Counted from the stretch's first letter, positions 25,029 to 33,955 are shown. The stretch: 64,000 bases of DNA from Longimicrobium sp. (GCA_036389135.1 DASVQP010000041.1:62001-126000); one strand, 5' to 3'. The notes: generated from the letters alone by a model not told the origin. Translations and numbers: made by a program.

Positions 25029-25532
25029 TCAGCGGTCAGCGCGCTCGCCCTCGTGCACTCCGAGTCGCTGCTCGAGTTCCGCGAGCCTCTGCCTCTGGGC
25101 CCTTACGTGGAGTCCCAGCCCCAGCGCGAGGATGGCGAAGCCCGCCGCAACCAGCCACCCCGCGCGGAGCGGCTCGTGGAAGCCGTGATGGGTGATCAGC
25201 GCGACTCCCATCGCCGCCGCGGCCAGCCAGCCGCTCCCGTGCGGAATCCAGTGGCGCTTCGCGGTGCGCGTGGTCGGCGCCGCCGGCTCCACGCGGATCC
25301 GGGTGCGCGCGAGGAGGCGCTCCTTCACCCGCGCCGAGCGCTCTGGGGCGAAGCGGACCTCGGGGGCCTGCGCCAGGATGGCGGCGGCCGCGAAGTCGTT
25401 GAGCTCCGCCGCGCAATCCGTGCAGTCGGCGGCGTGGCTCAGCAGGCGCTCGATCTGGTCCTCGGAGAGCGTCTCCGGCCGCTTGGACGCGACGACGGCG
25501 CGGAGGGTGGCGTGCTCGTCCATGCCGCTCAT
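25029..25532 (-). CDS. Anti-sigma factor with zinc-binding HxxxCxxC motif
   Basis: A 167-residue membrane anti-sigma factor. The ZAS motif is SHAADCTDC (His33, Cys37, Cys40). Two hydrophobic segments follow (SGWLAAAAMGVALI and GWLVAAGFAILALGLGLHV), then a short C-terminal coiled-coil-like tail (RAQRQRLAELEQRL). It probably holds the ECF sigma factor encoded immediately upstream until a signal is received. ATG 25532 overlaps the sigma stop (ATGA), which supports this start over ATG 25523. Confidence 0.9.
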   Translation of the reverse strand: MSGMDEHATLRAVVASKRPETLSEDQIERLLSHAADCTDCAAELNDFAAAAILAQAPEVRFAPERSARVKERLLARTRIRVEPAAPTTRTAKRHWIPHGSGWLAAAAMGVALITHHGFHEPLRAGWLVAAGFAILALGLGLHVRAQRQRLAELEQRLGVHEGERADR

Positions 25533-26134
25533 CCGGCCCCCCCGCGCAGTCCGCCCAGCGTGGCGCGGAGCTTGGAGAAGGCGAGCCGCACCCGCGTCTT
25601 CACGGTGCCGAGCGGAATCCCCAGCCGCTCCGCGATCTCCGCCTGGGTGAGCCCCTCGAAGAAGGTCATCCGCACCACCCGCTCCTGCTCGTCGGGAAGG
25701 CGGCTCATGGCCTTGTGGACGGCCTGCCGGTCCTCGCCCGTCTCCAGCTCCTGGAGCGGCGACGCGGCCGTGATCGTCCCCTCATCCAGCACAAACTGGC
25801 TGCGCATCTCGTCGTGGCGGATGCGCCGCCCCTCGGAGCGCCGCATCGTGAGCGCATGGCTTCGCGCGATGATCACGATCCAGGCCGCCACGCTGCCCCG
25901 CTCCGCGTCGTATCGAGCCGCATCCTTCCAGATCTGCGTAAAGGTTCTCTCCACCACGTCATCCGCCCCGTCGCTCGCGGACATCACGTGCGCCGCGATG
26001 GAATATACGCGATCGGCCCAGCGGTCGTAGAGGGCGGCCAGCGCGATCTCGTCCCCGCGCACGACGCGGCCGACCAGGAGACGGTCTGTCTCCGGGTCGG
26101 CCGGGGGCTCTTCCGGACGGGGCTTCAGGGTCAT
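25529..26134 (-). CDS. ECF RNA polymerase sigma factor (SigK-like)
   Basis: A 201-residue group 4 sigma-70 factor. Region 2 is ALAALYDRWADRVYSIAAHV...ADDVVERTFTQIWKDAARYD, then RGSVAAWIVIIARSHAL. Region 4 is LPDEQERVVRMTFFEGLTQA and EIAERLGIPLGTVKTRVRLA. ATG 26134 (MTLKPRP) starts the conserved part; the frame extends upstream without support. It is co-translated with the anti-sigma gene. The regulon is unknown, and the adjacent beta-barrel gene at 26309 is a possible target by position only. Confidence 0.92.
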   Translation of the reverse strand: MTLKPRPEEPPADPETDRLLVGRVVRGDEIALAALYDRWADRVYSIAAHVMSASDGADDVVERTFTQIWKDAARYDAERGSVAAWIVIIARSHALTMRRSEGRRIRHDEMRSQFVLDEGTITAASPLQELETGEDRQAVHKAMSRLPDEQERVVRMTFFEGLTQAEIAERLGIPLGTVKTRVRLAFSKLRATLGGLRGGAG

Positions 26135-26308
26135 CGCGCGGCGCGGTCGGGGTGCGGGAAGGCGGGTGCTTCCCGGCCTACTCCGCATCCCTCGCGCCAC
26201 GCCGTGCAAACTGTCCATTCTCACCGATGTGTACAGGAAGCGACGTCCGACTGGAAGTGCTACGTCGCCACCCGCGCCACGGGATTCATCTCCCGCGCCG
26301 TCGGTGCA

Positions 26309-26959
26309 TCAACGGAAGCCCGAGATGGGCACGTTGATACCCGCCGCGAGGCGGAATGCGTCGTAGTCCTCCACCGTCGTCCAGCGGCCTTCGACGAAGG
26401 GGCGCACGCTGGTGTTGCGGATGCGCCCGCTCTCCAGCCCCAGGATCAGGTTGAGGCCGACCTCGGTGTCGCCGTCGTCCTCGAGCTCGAAGTCGCGGTT
26501 GAGGAAGGCCGCGCCGAAGCCGCCGTAGAGCCCGCCGAGCGCCGCGGGGCGCAGCAGGAGGTCGGCGTTGATCTGCCACTCGGTGGGCGAGTCGTTGAAG
26601 AAGACGTCCGCGCTCGGCGCCAGCGCCAGCCCGGCCGCCAGCGGGATGCGGAGCTGCGCGCCCGCCGTGCCCACGTCCTCTTCGAAGTCGTAGCCGCCGC
26701 GCACGCCGAACTGCGCGGGGTCGCCGCGCCCGCCCCACACGATCACGGTGCGGGGCCTCTCGCGCTCGCGTTCGCGGCGGCGCTCGGCCTCGCGGCGGCG
26801 CTCCCGTTCGCGCTCGCGCTCGCGCTCCCTCTCCCGGTCGCGATCGCATTCCACGCGGCGCCCGTCGCGCCAGACGTAGCACCGCGTCTGGGCGGCTGCA
26901 TCCACCGCGGTGCCCAGGGCGAGCAGCGCGGCCAGCAGGCAAACGTTCTTTCGCAGCAT
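26309..26959 (-). CDS. Outer-membrane beta-barrel-like protein with Arg/Glu repeat segment
   Basis: A 216-residue exported protein. It has a signal peptide (LLAALLALGTAVDAAAQ) and a short Cys-containing segment (TRCYVWRDGRRVECD). Residues ~38-70 form a highly charged (Arg-Glu)n repeat (runs of RERERERE and RRREAERRR). A C-terminal beta-strand-rich domain follows (FGVRGGYDFEEDVGTAGAQL, GLYGGFGAAFLNRDFEL, AFRLAAGINVPIS). The start is ATG 26959 with GGGAGG upstream. The domain looks like a small OmpA-type or porin-type barrel; function unknown. Confidence 0.75.
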   Translation of the reverse strand: MLRKNVCLLAALLALGTAVDAAAQTRCYVWRDGRRVECDRDRERERERERERERRREAERRRERERERPRTVIVWGGRGDPAQFGVRGGYDFEEDVGTAGAQLRIPLAAGLALAPSADVFFNDSPTEWQINADLLLRPAALGGLYGGFGAAFLNRDFELEDDGDTEVGLNLILGLESGRIRNTSVRPFVEGRWTTVEDYDAFRLAAGINVPISGFR

Positions 26960-27071
26960 CCCAACCTCCCTGATGGATGAATTTCCCCGGCGCGCATCAT
27001 CACGCACCGGGCTTCAAAGGGGTTGGATGCCGCGAATCGCAAATGGGTTGGATGGGGAACTACAACGGCAA

Positions 27072-27176
27072 TCTCACACGGAGCCACGGAGGGAGACCAA
27101 CAAGGAGGAACGAGAGGAGCGTTTTCTCTCTTCTGGTCCTTTCTTTATCCTGTGTGTCTCTGTGTGAAATTGCTGT
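27072..27176. repeat. CACAGAG-family palindrome, family B, copy
   Basis: Arms TCTCACACGGAGCCACGGAG and TGTGTGTCTCTGTGTGAAAT with ~60 nt between. Located between the barrel-protein promoter region and the M1 peptidase 3' end. Confidence 0.75.
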
Positions 27177-27207
27177 TACGAGAGCCCACGTTGATGCCAG
27201 AGGTCGC

Positions 27208-29046
27208 TCACCGCACCGGCGCCCGGTTGTTGCTGCGGTCCGCGTCGATCACGATCCAGCGGGGGTCGACGACGACTTCGGCGGGGCGCTCGCGCGAGGT
27301 CAGCAGGACGGTCTGGCGGCGGAGGCGGGAGGTGACGCGCTGTTCGGCATCGCCCGCGCGCACCGTGACGGGCATCCACGCATCGCCCGTGCGCGCCAGC
27401 TCCACGCGCGTCTGCCAGCGGCCGTTGGCGAGGCGCGTGCTCGCGGCGGAGGCGACGGAGTAGTCCAGCTTGTCCGTGCGCTCCACCCAGCTCGTGCGGA
27501 ACCAGTCCAGGTCGCGCCCGCTCACCCGCTCGGCCACCGCGAAGAAGTCGCGGCCGGTGGGGTGCCGGAACTTCCACTCGTCGTAGTAGCGGCGCAGGAC
27601 GCGGCGAAAGGTGGCCTCGCCCAGGTAATCGCGCAGCATGCGCAGCACGAGCGAGCCCTTGTTGTACGTCATCTGGCTGTAGATGCGCGGCGAGCGGTAC
27701 GAGGCGCCCGGCAGGTCGAGCGCCTGCGTGGAGTCGGTGCGCTCCAGCCGCTCGATCGTGCGCATGGCGCCGTTCCACAGAGTGTCGGCCGCGGGCGCGT
27801 TCCCCTCGCGGCGCAGCTTCTCCTCCGTGTACCAGTTGGTCACGAAGGAGGTGAAGCCCTCGTCCAGCCACCCCTCGCGCCACTCGTTGCTCGCCAGGAT
27901 GCCGTGCAGCCACTGGTGCGTGACCTCGTGCACGATCAGCCCCTCGCTGGCCGAGCCGTTCATCACCAGCATGGGGAACTCGGTGCCGCCGCTCTCCAGC
28001 CGGTGCAGGTTGGTGATCTGCGGATAGGGATACGTCCCAAAGAGCGACCCCACCCACTGCACCGCGTCCAGCGTGCGGCGCGCGGCGCGGTTCCCCGCCC
28101 ACGACGTGTCGCCGGGGAGGAAGAGGACGTGGATCGAGGGCAGGTCGGAGCGCTGCCCCGCGTCGTTGAGCGAGAAGCGCGTGACGCCCTCGTGCGTGAA
28201 CTGCGGATCGGCCGCCCACCCGAAGTGGTGCACCCGCTGCGCGCGGAAGCGGACCCGCTTGCGCCCGTTCTCCGCCGCGCCGGTCAGCAGCCCGAGCGAC
28301 TCTGCCGGACGCGCGGCGTAGGCGTTACGCTCCGATGCGTCCGGCGTCCACCCCGGATTCCCCTCGACGACCACGCCGGTGGCGCCCACCACCTGGTCGG
28401 CGGCCAGGTCCAGCGTCACGTCGTACTCGCCGAACTCGCCGTAGAACTCGCCCTGCGGCAGGAGGGGCTGCGTGGCCCATCCGCCGCGCTCGTACACGGC
28501 GATGCGCGGGTACCACTGGGCGAAGTCGAAGTGCCGCCCGCGCCGCCCCTGCCGCCGCGGAAGGGTGGAGAGGCGCGCGTCCCAGTCCATCACTACCGTC
28601 ACAGACTGGCCGGTGCGCAGCGGCGTGGGAAGCGGGATCGCGGTGATCGTGGAGTCCGGGGCGCCGGGGTACACGGGGCGGACGTCGCGGCCGTTCACCC
28701 GCACGGCGGTGAAGCGCTCGAAGGCGTGCTCCGCCGGGCCCAGGTTCTGGAAGCGCATCTCGCCGTACGACGCCTCGCGCCGGGCCCAGGCGCTGTTGGG
28801 GCGGAAGGCGTTGAGGTGCTGGTGCAGGTAGAGCGTGTCCAGCCGGCGCGGCGAGCGGTTGGTGTAGCGGAGCCGCGCGCGCCCGTGGAGGATGTCGCTC
28901 CCCTCGTCCAGCCGGGCCTCGATGCGATAGTCCACCCCCTGCTGTGCACGCTGGCCGGCGGCGGCGCGCGCCTGCTGCGCCGCGAGCGGCTGCGCGAGGG
29001 GGACGAGGGCGAGGGCGAGGATTGCCCGTGCGATGCGTCGGTTCAT
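27208..29046 (-). CDS. Exported M1-family metallopeptidase
   Basis: A 612-residue gluzincin aminopeptidase. A signal peptide (RAILALALVPLAQPLAAQ) precedes an N-terminal beta-sandwich domain. The catalytic domain has an exact HExxH-18-E zinc motif (VHEVTHQWLHG, His373/Glu374/His377, and Glu396 in GWLDEGF). The usual GAMEN exopeptidase motif is replaced by GGTEFPML, as in other bacterial periplasmic M1 members. It probably trims peptides in the periplasm. ATG 29046 begins the signal peptide. Confidence 0.92.
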   Translation of the reverse strand: MNRRIARAILALALVPLAQPLAAQQARAAAGQRAQQGVDYRIEARLDEGSDILHGRARLRYTNRSPRRLDTLYLHQHLNAFRPNSAWARREASYGEMRFQNLGPAEHAFERFTAVRVNGRDVRPVYPGAPDSTITAIPLPTPLRTGQSVTVVMDWDARLSTLPRRQGRRGRHFDFAQWYPRIAVYERGGWATQPLLPQGEFYGEFGEYDVTLDLAADQVVGATGVVVEGNPGWTPDASERNAYAARPAESLGLLTGAAENGRKRVRFRAQRVHHFGWAADPQFTHEGVTRFSLNDAGQRSDLPSIHVLFLPGDTSWAGNRAARRTLDAVQWVGSLFGTYPYPQITNLHRLESGGTEFPMLVMNGSASEGLIVHEVTHQWLHGILASNEWREGWLDEGFTSFVTNWYTEEKLRREGNAPAADTLWNGAMRTIERLERTDSTQALDLPGASYRSPRIYSQMTYNKGSLVLRMLRDYLGEATFRRVLRRYYDEWKFRHPTGRDFFAVAERVSGRDLDWFRTSWVERTDKLDYSVASAASTRLANGRWQTRVELARTGDAWMPVTVRAGDAEQRVTSRLRRQTVLLTSRERPAEVVVDPRWIVIDADRSNNRAPVR

Positions 29047-29178
29047 GGGTCCCGGTTCCGGAATCGGTTTGGCGGATACGCCTGCGAAGTTGAGGCGGCA
29101 CCGCGCATTGGGCAAGGCCGCCGGGAGTCGCTATCTTGCCGCGCTCATGCAGTGCTCGCTCACACCAAGGACGGGATC

Positions 29179-29547
29179 ATGCACCTGACGTACCTCGCGA
29201 TCGGCCTCTGCGCCGGCGTCCTCTCCGGGCTGTTCGGGATCGGCGGCGGGGTGCTGATCGTGCCCGCGCTGATGCTGGTGGCGAAGATGACCCCCATCGA
29301 AGCCACCGCCACCTCGCTCGGCTCGCTCCTCCTGCCGGTGGGCGCCCTCGGCGCGTACGAGTACTACAAGAACGGCCACGTCAACGTGATCGCGTCTCTT
29401 CTGGTCGCGCTCGGCCTGCTGGTGGGCGCCTACTTCGGCGCGCGCTGGGCACAGACGCTGAGCCCCGTGCAGATGAAGCGCGCCTTCGCCGTCTTCCTGG
29501 TGATCGTGGCGGCGCGCATGTGGTTCACCGCCGGGAAGGCGGGATGA
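29179..29547 (+). CDS. TSUP (TauE/SafE) family membrane protein, half-size
   Basis: A 122-residue membrane protein with four predicted helices. It bears the TSUP hallmark GLCAGVLSGLFGIGGGVLIV at the N-terminus. Full-length TSUP anion permeases (~250 residues) contain two such halves; this one has a single half and would have to dimerise. The frame is open for a long way upstream, but ATG 29179 begins the first helix. Sulfite/sulfonate-type anion export is the family role; the substrate is not known here. Confidence 0.88.
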   Translation: MHLTYLAIGLCAGVLSGLFGIGGGVLIVPALMLVAKMTPIEATATSLGSLLLPVGALGAYEYYKNGHVNVIASLLVALGLLVGAYFGARWAQTLSPVQMKRAFAVFLVIVAARMWFTAGKAG

Positions 29548-29549
29548 AG

Positions 29550-29588
29550 AAGCGGAGGCGCGGAGATCCCCTCTCCGCGCCTCCGCTT
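29550..29588. terminator. Bidirectional terminator between TSUP and pyrE genes
   Basis: Perfect 17-bp stem (29550-29566 with 29572-29588) with a 5-nt loop, placed between two convergent genes. The end AAGCGG/CCGCTT gives short A/T tracts on either side. Confidence 0.8.
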
Positions 29589-29608
29589 TGCGCCCGCTCT
29601 CCTTCCCG

Positions 29609-30166
29609 CTACTCCGCCGCCTTCAGCAGCTCGCCGACGCCGACGATGGCGTGCACCGGGTAGCCGCGCGCTTCGATGGCTTCGCGGCCGCCCTCCTCGC
29701 GGTCCACCAGCGAGAGCACGGCGATGACCTCCCCGCCCTCCGCCTCCACGGCTTCGATCGCCTTGAGAGCGCTCCCTCCGGTGGTGATGACGTCCTCCAC
29801 CACCACAACGCGCATCCCCGCCGCGAAGCATCCCTCCACGCGCTTCGCCGTGCCGTGCGCCTTGGGCTCCTTGCGCACGGTGAAGGCGTTCACCGGGTCG
29901 CCCGCGATCCACGACGCGTGCGCGATGGCGTAGGCGACCGGGTCCGCGCCCATGGTGAGCCCGCCGATGGCATCCGGCCGCAGCCCGGCATCGCGCACCG
30001 CCGCCAGCCCGAGCCGCCCGACCACCGCCTGCCCTTCGGCGTGCGTGGTGGTGGTGCGGCAGTCGATGTAGAAGCGGCTTCGCGCGCCGCTGCTCAGTAC
30101 GAAGTCGCCCACGCGGAACGAGCGCTCCAGCAGCAGCGCGACGAGCCGCTCGCGGTCCGCGCTCAT
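29609..30166 (-). CDS. pyrE: Orotate phosphoribosyltransferase
   Basis: Converts orotate and PRPP to OMP in de novo pyrimidine synthesis. It has 185 residues. The PRPP-binding loop VVVEDVITTGGSALKA is at 121-136, and the upstream motifs SGARSRFYIDCR, GGLTMGADPVAYA and FTVRKEPKAHG are characteristic. ATG 30166 overlaps the stop of the preceding small gene (ATGA), so the two are co-translated. No other pyr genes are nearby. Confidence 0.95.
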   Translation of the reverse strand: MSADRERLVALLLERSFRVGDFVLSSGARSRFYIDCRTTTTHAEGQAVVGRLGLAAVRDAGLRPDAIGGLTMGADPVAYAIAHASWIAGDPVNAFTVRKEPKAHGTAKRVEGCFAAGMRVVVVEDVITTGGSALKAIEAVEAEGGEVIAVLSLVDREEGGREAIEARGYPVHAIVGVGELLKAAE

Positions 30167-30483
30167 GCGATGGTGGGCGGCGTGGGAACGGCCACCCACT
30201 CCTCGATCGTCTGCGGCGCGGGATACGTGTCGTGGAACGCCTCGTGGAGCTTCCGGATCGCCTCCACCGTCGCCTCGTCCGCGCGGATGTCGGTCTCTGC
30301 GCCGAACTCCAGGAACTCCAGGTACACCTCCGGCACGTCCGCCGAGATGAAGTTCCACGCGTGCGCCCCCTTGGACGTGGCGGCGGCATGAAGCTGCAGC
30401 CAGAGCGGCACGTACTCCTCGATCCTGTCCATCGGCACGCGCCGCCGGATGCTCACCAGCCTGCGCTGCATCGTCGTTTCCAT
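30163..30483 (-). CDS. Conserved-looking hypothetical protein upstream of pyrE
   Basis: A 106-residue soluble protein, not recognised. It starts METTMQRRLVSIRRRVP and contains WLQLHAAATSKGAHAWNFIS and YLEFLEFGAETDIRADE. The pattern (beta strand, helix with Trp/His, beta strand ending in YLEFLEFG) resembles small alpha/beta dimeric-barrel proteins, but this is a guess. ATG 30483 is chosen; the stop overlaps the pyrE start, so a role connected with pyrE expression is possible. Confidence 0.7.
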   Translation of the reverse strand: METTMQRRLVSIRRRVPMDRIEEYVPLWLQLHAAATSKGAHAWNFISADVPEVYLEFLEFGAETDIRADEATVEAIRKLHEAFHDTYPAPQTIEEWVAVPTPPTIA

Positions 30484-30500
30484 GGGTATTCCTGCCTCCT

Positions 30501-30552
30501 GGCGAGTGAACTCGCGGCAACAACAGCACAAAGTCCGCCTGCGCGGACTCGG
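30501..30552. repeat. AGTCCGCG-family repeat, copy 1
   Basis: GGCGAGTGAACTCGCGGCAA... through ...AAAGTCCGCCTGCGCGGACT. Near-identical in inverted orientation to 62251-62302; a degenerate third copy lies at 60867-60900. It contains two small palindromes (GAGTGAACTC and AGTCCGCCTGCGCGGACT). Confidence 0.7.
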
Positions 30553-30600
30553 GGGCGGGATCCGCGCGGGGTGGCCGGATACCGCGCCGCCCCCGGGCCG

Positions 30601-30680
30601 TAGGGGCGCGATTCATCGCGCCCGTGCCCGCCCCCATCGCGCACCCCGATCTCGGTAGGGGCAGACCTGCGTGTCTGCCC
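30601..30680 (-). repeat. Bipartite palindrome family A, inverted copy
   Basis: TAGGGGCGCGATTCATCGCG followed ~35 nt later by TAGGGGCAGACCTGCGTGTC, the same pair as at 1782-1874 read on the other strand. It occupies the gap upstream of the TonB-dependent receptor gene. Confidence 0.8.
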
Positions 30681-30840
30681 GTGCCCGCCGCCGGGCGGAA
30701 CCCCTGTCGCGCGGCCGTTAACCTTGCCCCCGCGGCAGAGGGCGTCAAGGGCGCGGGGGACCTCCCGGGGCGCAGCGGCGTACATCGTGCCGCAGGCAGA
30801 GGCACGCCCGCGCAATCTTACCGTCCTTCGATCCAGCGAC

Positions 30841-33237
30841 ATGCGACCGTACCGTACCGCCATGCTCCTCCTGTGCGCGCTCGTGCTGGCGTGCACCCCC
30901 GCGTGGGCGCAGGGCGGCTCGGTCGCGGGGCGGGTGACGGGGCCGGGCGGGCAGCCGATCGCGGGGGCGCGCGTCGCGGCCATACCGGCGGCCGGGGGCG
31001 CGGCGCGGCGCACCGCCGTCACGGGCGAGGGGGGCGGATTCCGCCTGGCGAACCTGCCGGCCGGCGCGTACCGGGTGCGCGCCCAGCGATTCGGATACGC
31101 CGCCGCCGAGCAGACCGTCGCCGTCGCGGCGGGCGCGGAGGCGCGGGCGGAAGTGGTGCTGGCGGAGGAATCGTTCACCCTGGAAGCCATCCAGGCCCGC
31201 GCCGGCGCCGCCGAGCAGCGCGAACGCACCCGCTTCGAAACCGAGGCGGGCGTCACCTCGCGCGTGATCACCGGCGCCGAGCTCAAGGTCATCCCCGGCC
31301 TGGGCGAGGCGGACATCATGCGCGCCGTCGAAGTCCTTCCCGGCGTCGTCTCCACATCCGACTTCAGCAGTGCCTTCAACGTGCGCGGCGGCTCGGCGGA
31401 CCAGAACCTGGTGCTGCTGGACGGCTTTCCCATCTTCAACCCCTTCCACCTGGGCGGCCTCTTCTCCGTCTTCAACGGCGACGTGATCGCGCGGGCGGAG
31501 CTCCTGGCCGGCGGCTTCGGCGCGGAGTACGGCGGGCGCGTGTCGTCCGTCCTCAACGTCGAGACGGAGCCAGGGACGCAGGGGAAGGGCGTTCGAGGCG
31601 CGGCGGGCGTGTCGATCCTGGCCACGCGGCTGGCGCTGCGCGGCGACCTTCCCGTGCGCGACTCGCTCGGGCGGCGCGGCGGATGGCTGGTCTCCGCGCG
31701 GAGGTCGTACTTCGACGCGCTCCTCGCCTCCGTCGTCGACTTCCCGTATCACCTGACCGACCTGCAGCTCGGCCTCACCATCCCCATGCCGCGCGGCGGT
31801 ACCCTGCGCCTCACCGGCTACGGGGGCCAGGACGTGCTGGACCTCTCCGACTTCGAGGCGCCGGGCTCCGAGGAAGAAGAGGAGCCGGAGGACGACAGCG
31901 CGGACGACATCCTGCGCATCCGCTGGAACTGGGGGAACCAGGTGGCGGGCGCGCACTGGAGCCAGCCGCTGGGGCGGTGGACCTCCGACACCCGGCTCGG
32001 CTTCTCGCGCTACGCCGAGGCGCTGACCTTTGTGGACTTTGGCGACGTGAGCTTCGAGTCGGCGGTAAGCCAGTGGCAGCTGCGCTCCGACTTCGGGCGC
32101 CCGCTGGGGACGGGGCTCACCCTGCGCACCGGCGTGGAGGCGACGCTCCCCGCCTACCGCAACCTGGGCGAGGCGGGCGGCACCGTCTTCTTCTCGGCAC
32201 GCCGGCGCGGCACCCTCGCCAGCGGCTACGGGCAGCTTCGCTGGGAGCCGTCGCCGCTCTGGATCGTGGAGCCCGGCCTGCGCGCCGACGTGTGGACGGC
32301 GGGCGGCCACACGCGCCCCATCATCTCGCCGCGGCTGGCGGCCAAGCGCTTCCTGGGAACCGGGCGCGACGCGGCGGTCAAGGCGTCGGTGGGGCGCTAC
32401 ACGCAATTCCTCCACTCGCTGCGCGACGAGAACCTCCCCGTATCCAACGACAGCTGGATCACGGCCGATCGCGACGTGCCCGCCGTCGTTTCTGACCAGG
32501 TGCAGGCGGGGATCGAGAAGTTCTGGGGTGACCGCTGGTACGTGTCCGCCGAGGCGTACGCGCGGCGCTTCCGCGGCCTCACCGAGCTGAACGTCGCCGA
32601 CGACCCCAACCGCGCGGGCGACGACCTGATCGAGGGGCGGGGTCGCTCGTTCGGCTTCGACCTCCTGCTGAAGCGCAGCTCCGGCCGCCTCACCGGCTGG
32701 ACGACGCTCTCGTTGCTGCGCGCCACGCGCACCTTCCCCGACCCCACGGCGGCCGGGCTGGAGGGCGTGCCGCAAACGGTAACCTTCCCACCGATCTTCG
32801 ACCGGCGCGTGGACCTGGACGTGGTGGCGCAGTACCGGCTGGGGCGGCGCACGGAGCTGGGAGGGCGCTTCAACTTCGGCTCCGGCGTCCCCTACTCGCG
32901 CCCCGTCGCGCAGATCATCGGCTTCGAAACGGACGTGGTGGGCGGCGGCTACCGCCTTCCCCGCCCCTTCAGCGAAGACCCGGGGCTCCCGGTGTACGTG
33001 GTGCCCGGCCGCCGCAACCAGGAGCGCTACCCCGCCTACCACCGGCTGGACGTGACGCTGCGCCGCCGCTACGAGCGCCGCTGGGGCACGCTCACGCCGT
33101 ACGTGCAGGTGCTCAACACCTACAACCGCCGCAACGTGCTCTTCTACTTCTACAACTACAGCGACACCCCCGCCACGCGCTCCGGCATCAGCATGTTCCC
33201 CGTGCTCCCGACGATCGGCGTGGAGGCGACGTTTTGA
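30841..33237 (+). CDS. TonB-dependent outer-membrane receptor with N-terminal carboxypeptidase-regulatory-like domain
   Basis: A 798-residue outer-membrane transporter. It has a signal peptide (MLLLCALVLACTPAWAQ), a CarboxypepD_reg-like beta-sandwich at ~25-115 (GSVAGRVTGPGGQPIAGARV), and a plug domain at ~130-250 (PGVVSTSDFSSAFNVRGGSA, then LVLLDGFPIFNPFHLGGLFS). The beta-barrel ends in TIGVEATF with a C-terminal Phe. An acidic loop (SEEEEEPEDDSADD) lies early in the barrel. The substrate is unknown. A decayed copy of its 3' end is found at 33994-34073, on the other side of a toxin-antitoxin pair. Confidence 0.92.
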   Translation: MRPYRTAMLLLCALVLACTPAWAQGGSVAGRVTGPGGQPIAGARVAAIPAAGGAARRTAVTGEGGGFRLANLPAGAYRVRAQRFGYAAAEQTVAVAAGAEARAEVVLAEESFTLEAIQARAGAAEQRERTRFETEAGVTSRVITGAELKVIPGLGEADIMRAVEVLPGVVSTSDFSSAFNVRGGSADQNLVLLDGFPIFNPFHLGGLFSVFNGDVIARAELLAGGFGAEYGGRVSSVLNVETEPGTQGKGVRGAAGVSILATRLALRGDLPVRDSLGRRGGWLVSARRSYFDALLASVVDFPYHLTDLQLGLTIPMPRGGTLRLTGYGGQDVLDLSDFEAPGSEEEEEPEDDSADDILRIRWNWGNQVAGAHWSQPLGRWTSDTRLGFSRYAEALTFVDFGDVSFESAVSQWQLRSDFGRPLGTGLTLRTGVEATLPAYRNLGEAGGTVFFSARRRGTLASGYGQLRWEPSPLWIVEPGLRADVWTAGGHTRPIISPRLAAKRFLGTGRDAAVKASVGRYTQFLHSLRDENLPVSNDSWITADRDVPAVVSDQVQAGIEKFWGDRWYVSAEAYARRFRGLTELNVADDPNRAGDDLIEGRGRSFGFDLLLKRSSGRLTGWTTLSLLRATRTFPDPTAAGLEGVPQTVTFPPIFDRRVDLDVVAQYRLGRRTELGGRFNFGSGVPYSRPVAQIIGFETDVVGGGYRLPRPFSEDPGLPVYVVPGRRNQERYPAYHRLDVTLRRRYERRWGTLTPYVQVLNTYNRRNVLFYFYNYSDTPATRSGISMFPVLPTIGVEATF

Positions 33238-33315
33238 TGCAACGGCAAGCCCCACTGCCCCCTTCTGCCACAACAACGCTTCCCCTGCGACTTGTTGCCA
33301 CCTAGTTTTCCGGAC

Positions 33316-33633
33316 ATGACGACACCCGTGCAGACCCGAAGCGACATTCTCGAACGTCTTGTGGCGGCGGAGGATGAGATCCGCGGCCTCGGCGTGGGAC
33401 GGCTGGCGCTGTTCGGCTCCTTCGCCAGATCGGAAGCCCGCCCTGAGAGCGATGTAGATCTGCTCGTCGAGTTCGCTCCCGAGCGGAAGAGCTTCGACGC
33501 GTTCATGCTCCTGTACGACCTCCTCGAAGAGAGGCTCGGGCGCCCGGTGGAGCTCGTTACGACGGAGTCGCTCAGCCCCTACATCGGCCCCCGCATCCTG
33601 GCAGAGGCAGAGGATGTCGTTCGAGCTGCGTGA
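33316..33633 (+). CDS. mntA: MNT-type nucleotidyltransferase antitoxin (copy 1)
   Basis: A 105-residue minimal nucleotidyltransferase with GSFARSEARPESDVDLLVEF, the GS-X10-DXD motif (Gly34-Ser35, Asp46, Asp48). In characterised MNT/HEPN systems this protein AMPylates a Tyr of the HEPN toxin and so neutralises it. ATG 33316 starts the protein; its end overlaps the HEPN start by 20 nt. It shares 93 of 105 residues with the second copy at 37957-38274. A candidate operator (CAACAA-N15-TTGTTG, 33271-33297) lies upstream. Whether the symbol mntA applies rests on family similarity only. Confidence 0.88.
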   Translation: MTTPVQTRSDILERLVAAEDEIRGLGVGRLALFGSFARSEARPESDVDLLVEFAPERKSFDAFMLLYDLLEERLGRPVELVTTESLSPYIGPRILAEAEDVVRAA

Positions 33634-33955
33634 CTATCTTCAGCACATCCTCACCGAAGCCGAGTACCTGCTCGCGGTGAGTGACGGTCTCAGTCCCGAC
33701 ACGTTCCTGGCCGACGCGACCCTTCAACGGGCCTTCGTCCGCAGTCTGGAGATAATTGGAGAGGCCACCAAGAAGCTCCCGGAAAATTTCCGCGCGGCCC
33801 ATCCTGAAATAGAGTGGCGCTCCATCGCGCGGATGCGTGACCGCCTGATCCACGGGTACTTCGGCGTGGATTACCAATTGGTATGGGAGGTAACGCAGAC
33901 GAAGGTACCTGAGCTTCACAGCGTTCTTCAGCAGATTCTTTCCGAGCAATCCTGA
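33614..33955 (+). CDS. hepT: HEPN-type RNase toxin (HepT-like)
   Basis: A 113-residue alpha-helical HEPN protein. The active-site motif RX4HXY is intact: Arg75, His80, Tyr82 in MRDRLIHGYFGVDYQ. Known relatives are RNases whose Tyr in this motif is modified by the paired MNT protein. The start ATG 33614 lies within the MNT gene, an overlap conserved in the second copy. It appears intact and complete, unlike the copy at 38255. Confidence 0.88.
   Translation: MSFELRDYLQHILTEAEYLLAVSDGLSPDTFLADATLQRAFVRSLEIIGEATKKLPENFRAAHPEIEWRSIARMRDRLIHGYFGVDYQLVWEVTQTKVPELHSVLQQILSEQS

Noticed and set aside
30601-30840. Riboswitch or attenuator before the TonB receptor
   Set aside because: The palindromes here are the generic family A repeat, seen in four unrelated contexts. 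No known riboswitch core was recognised.
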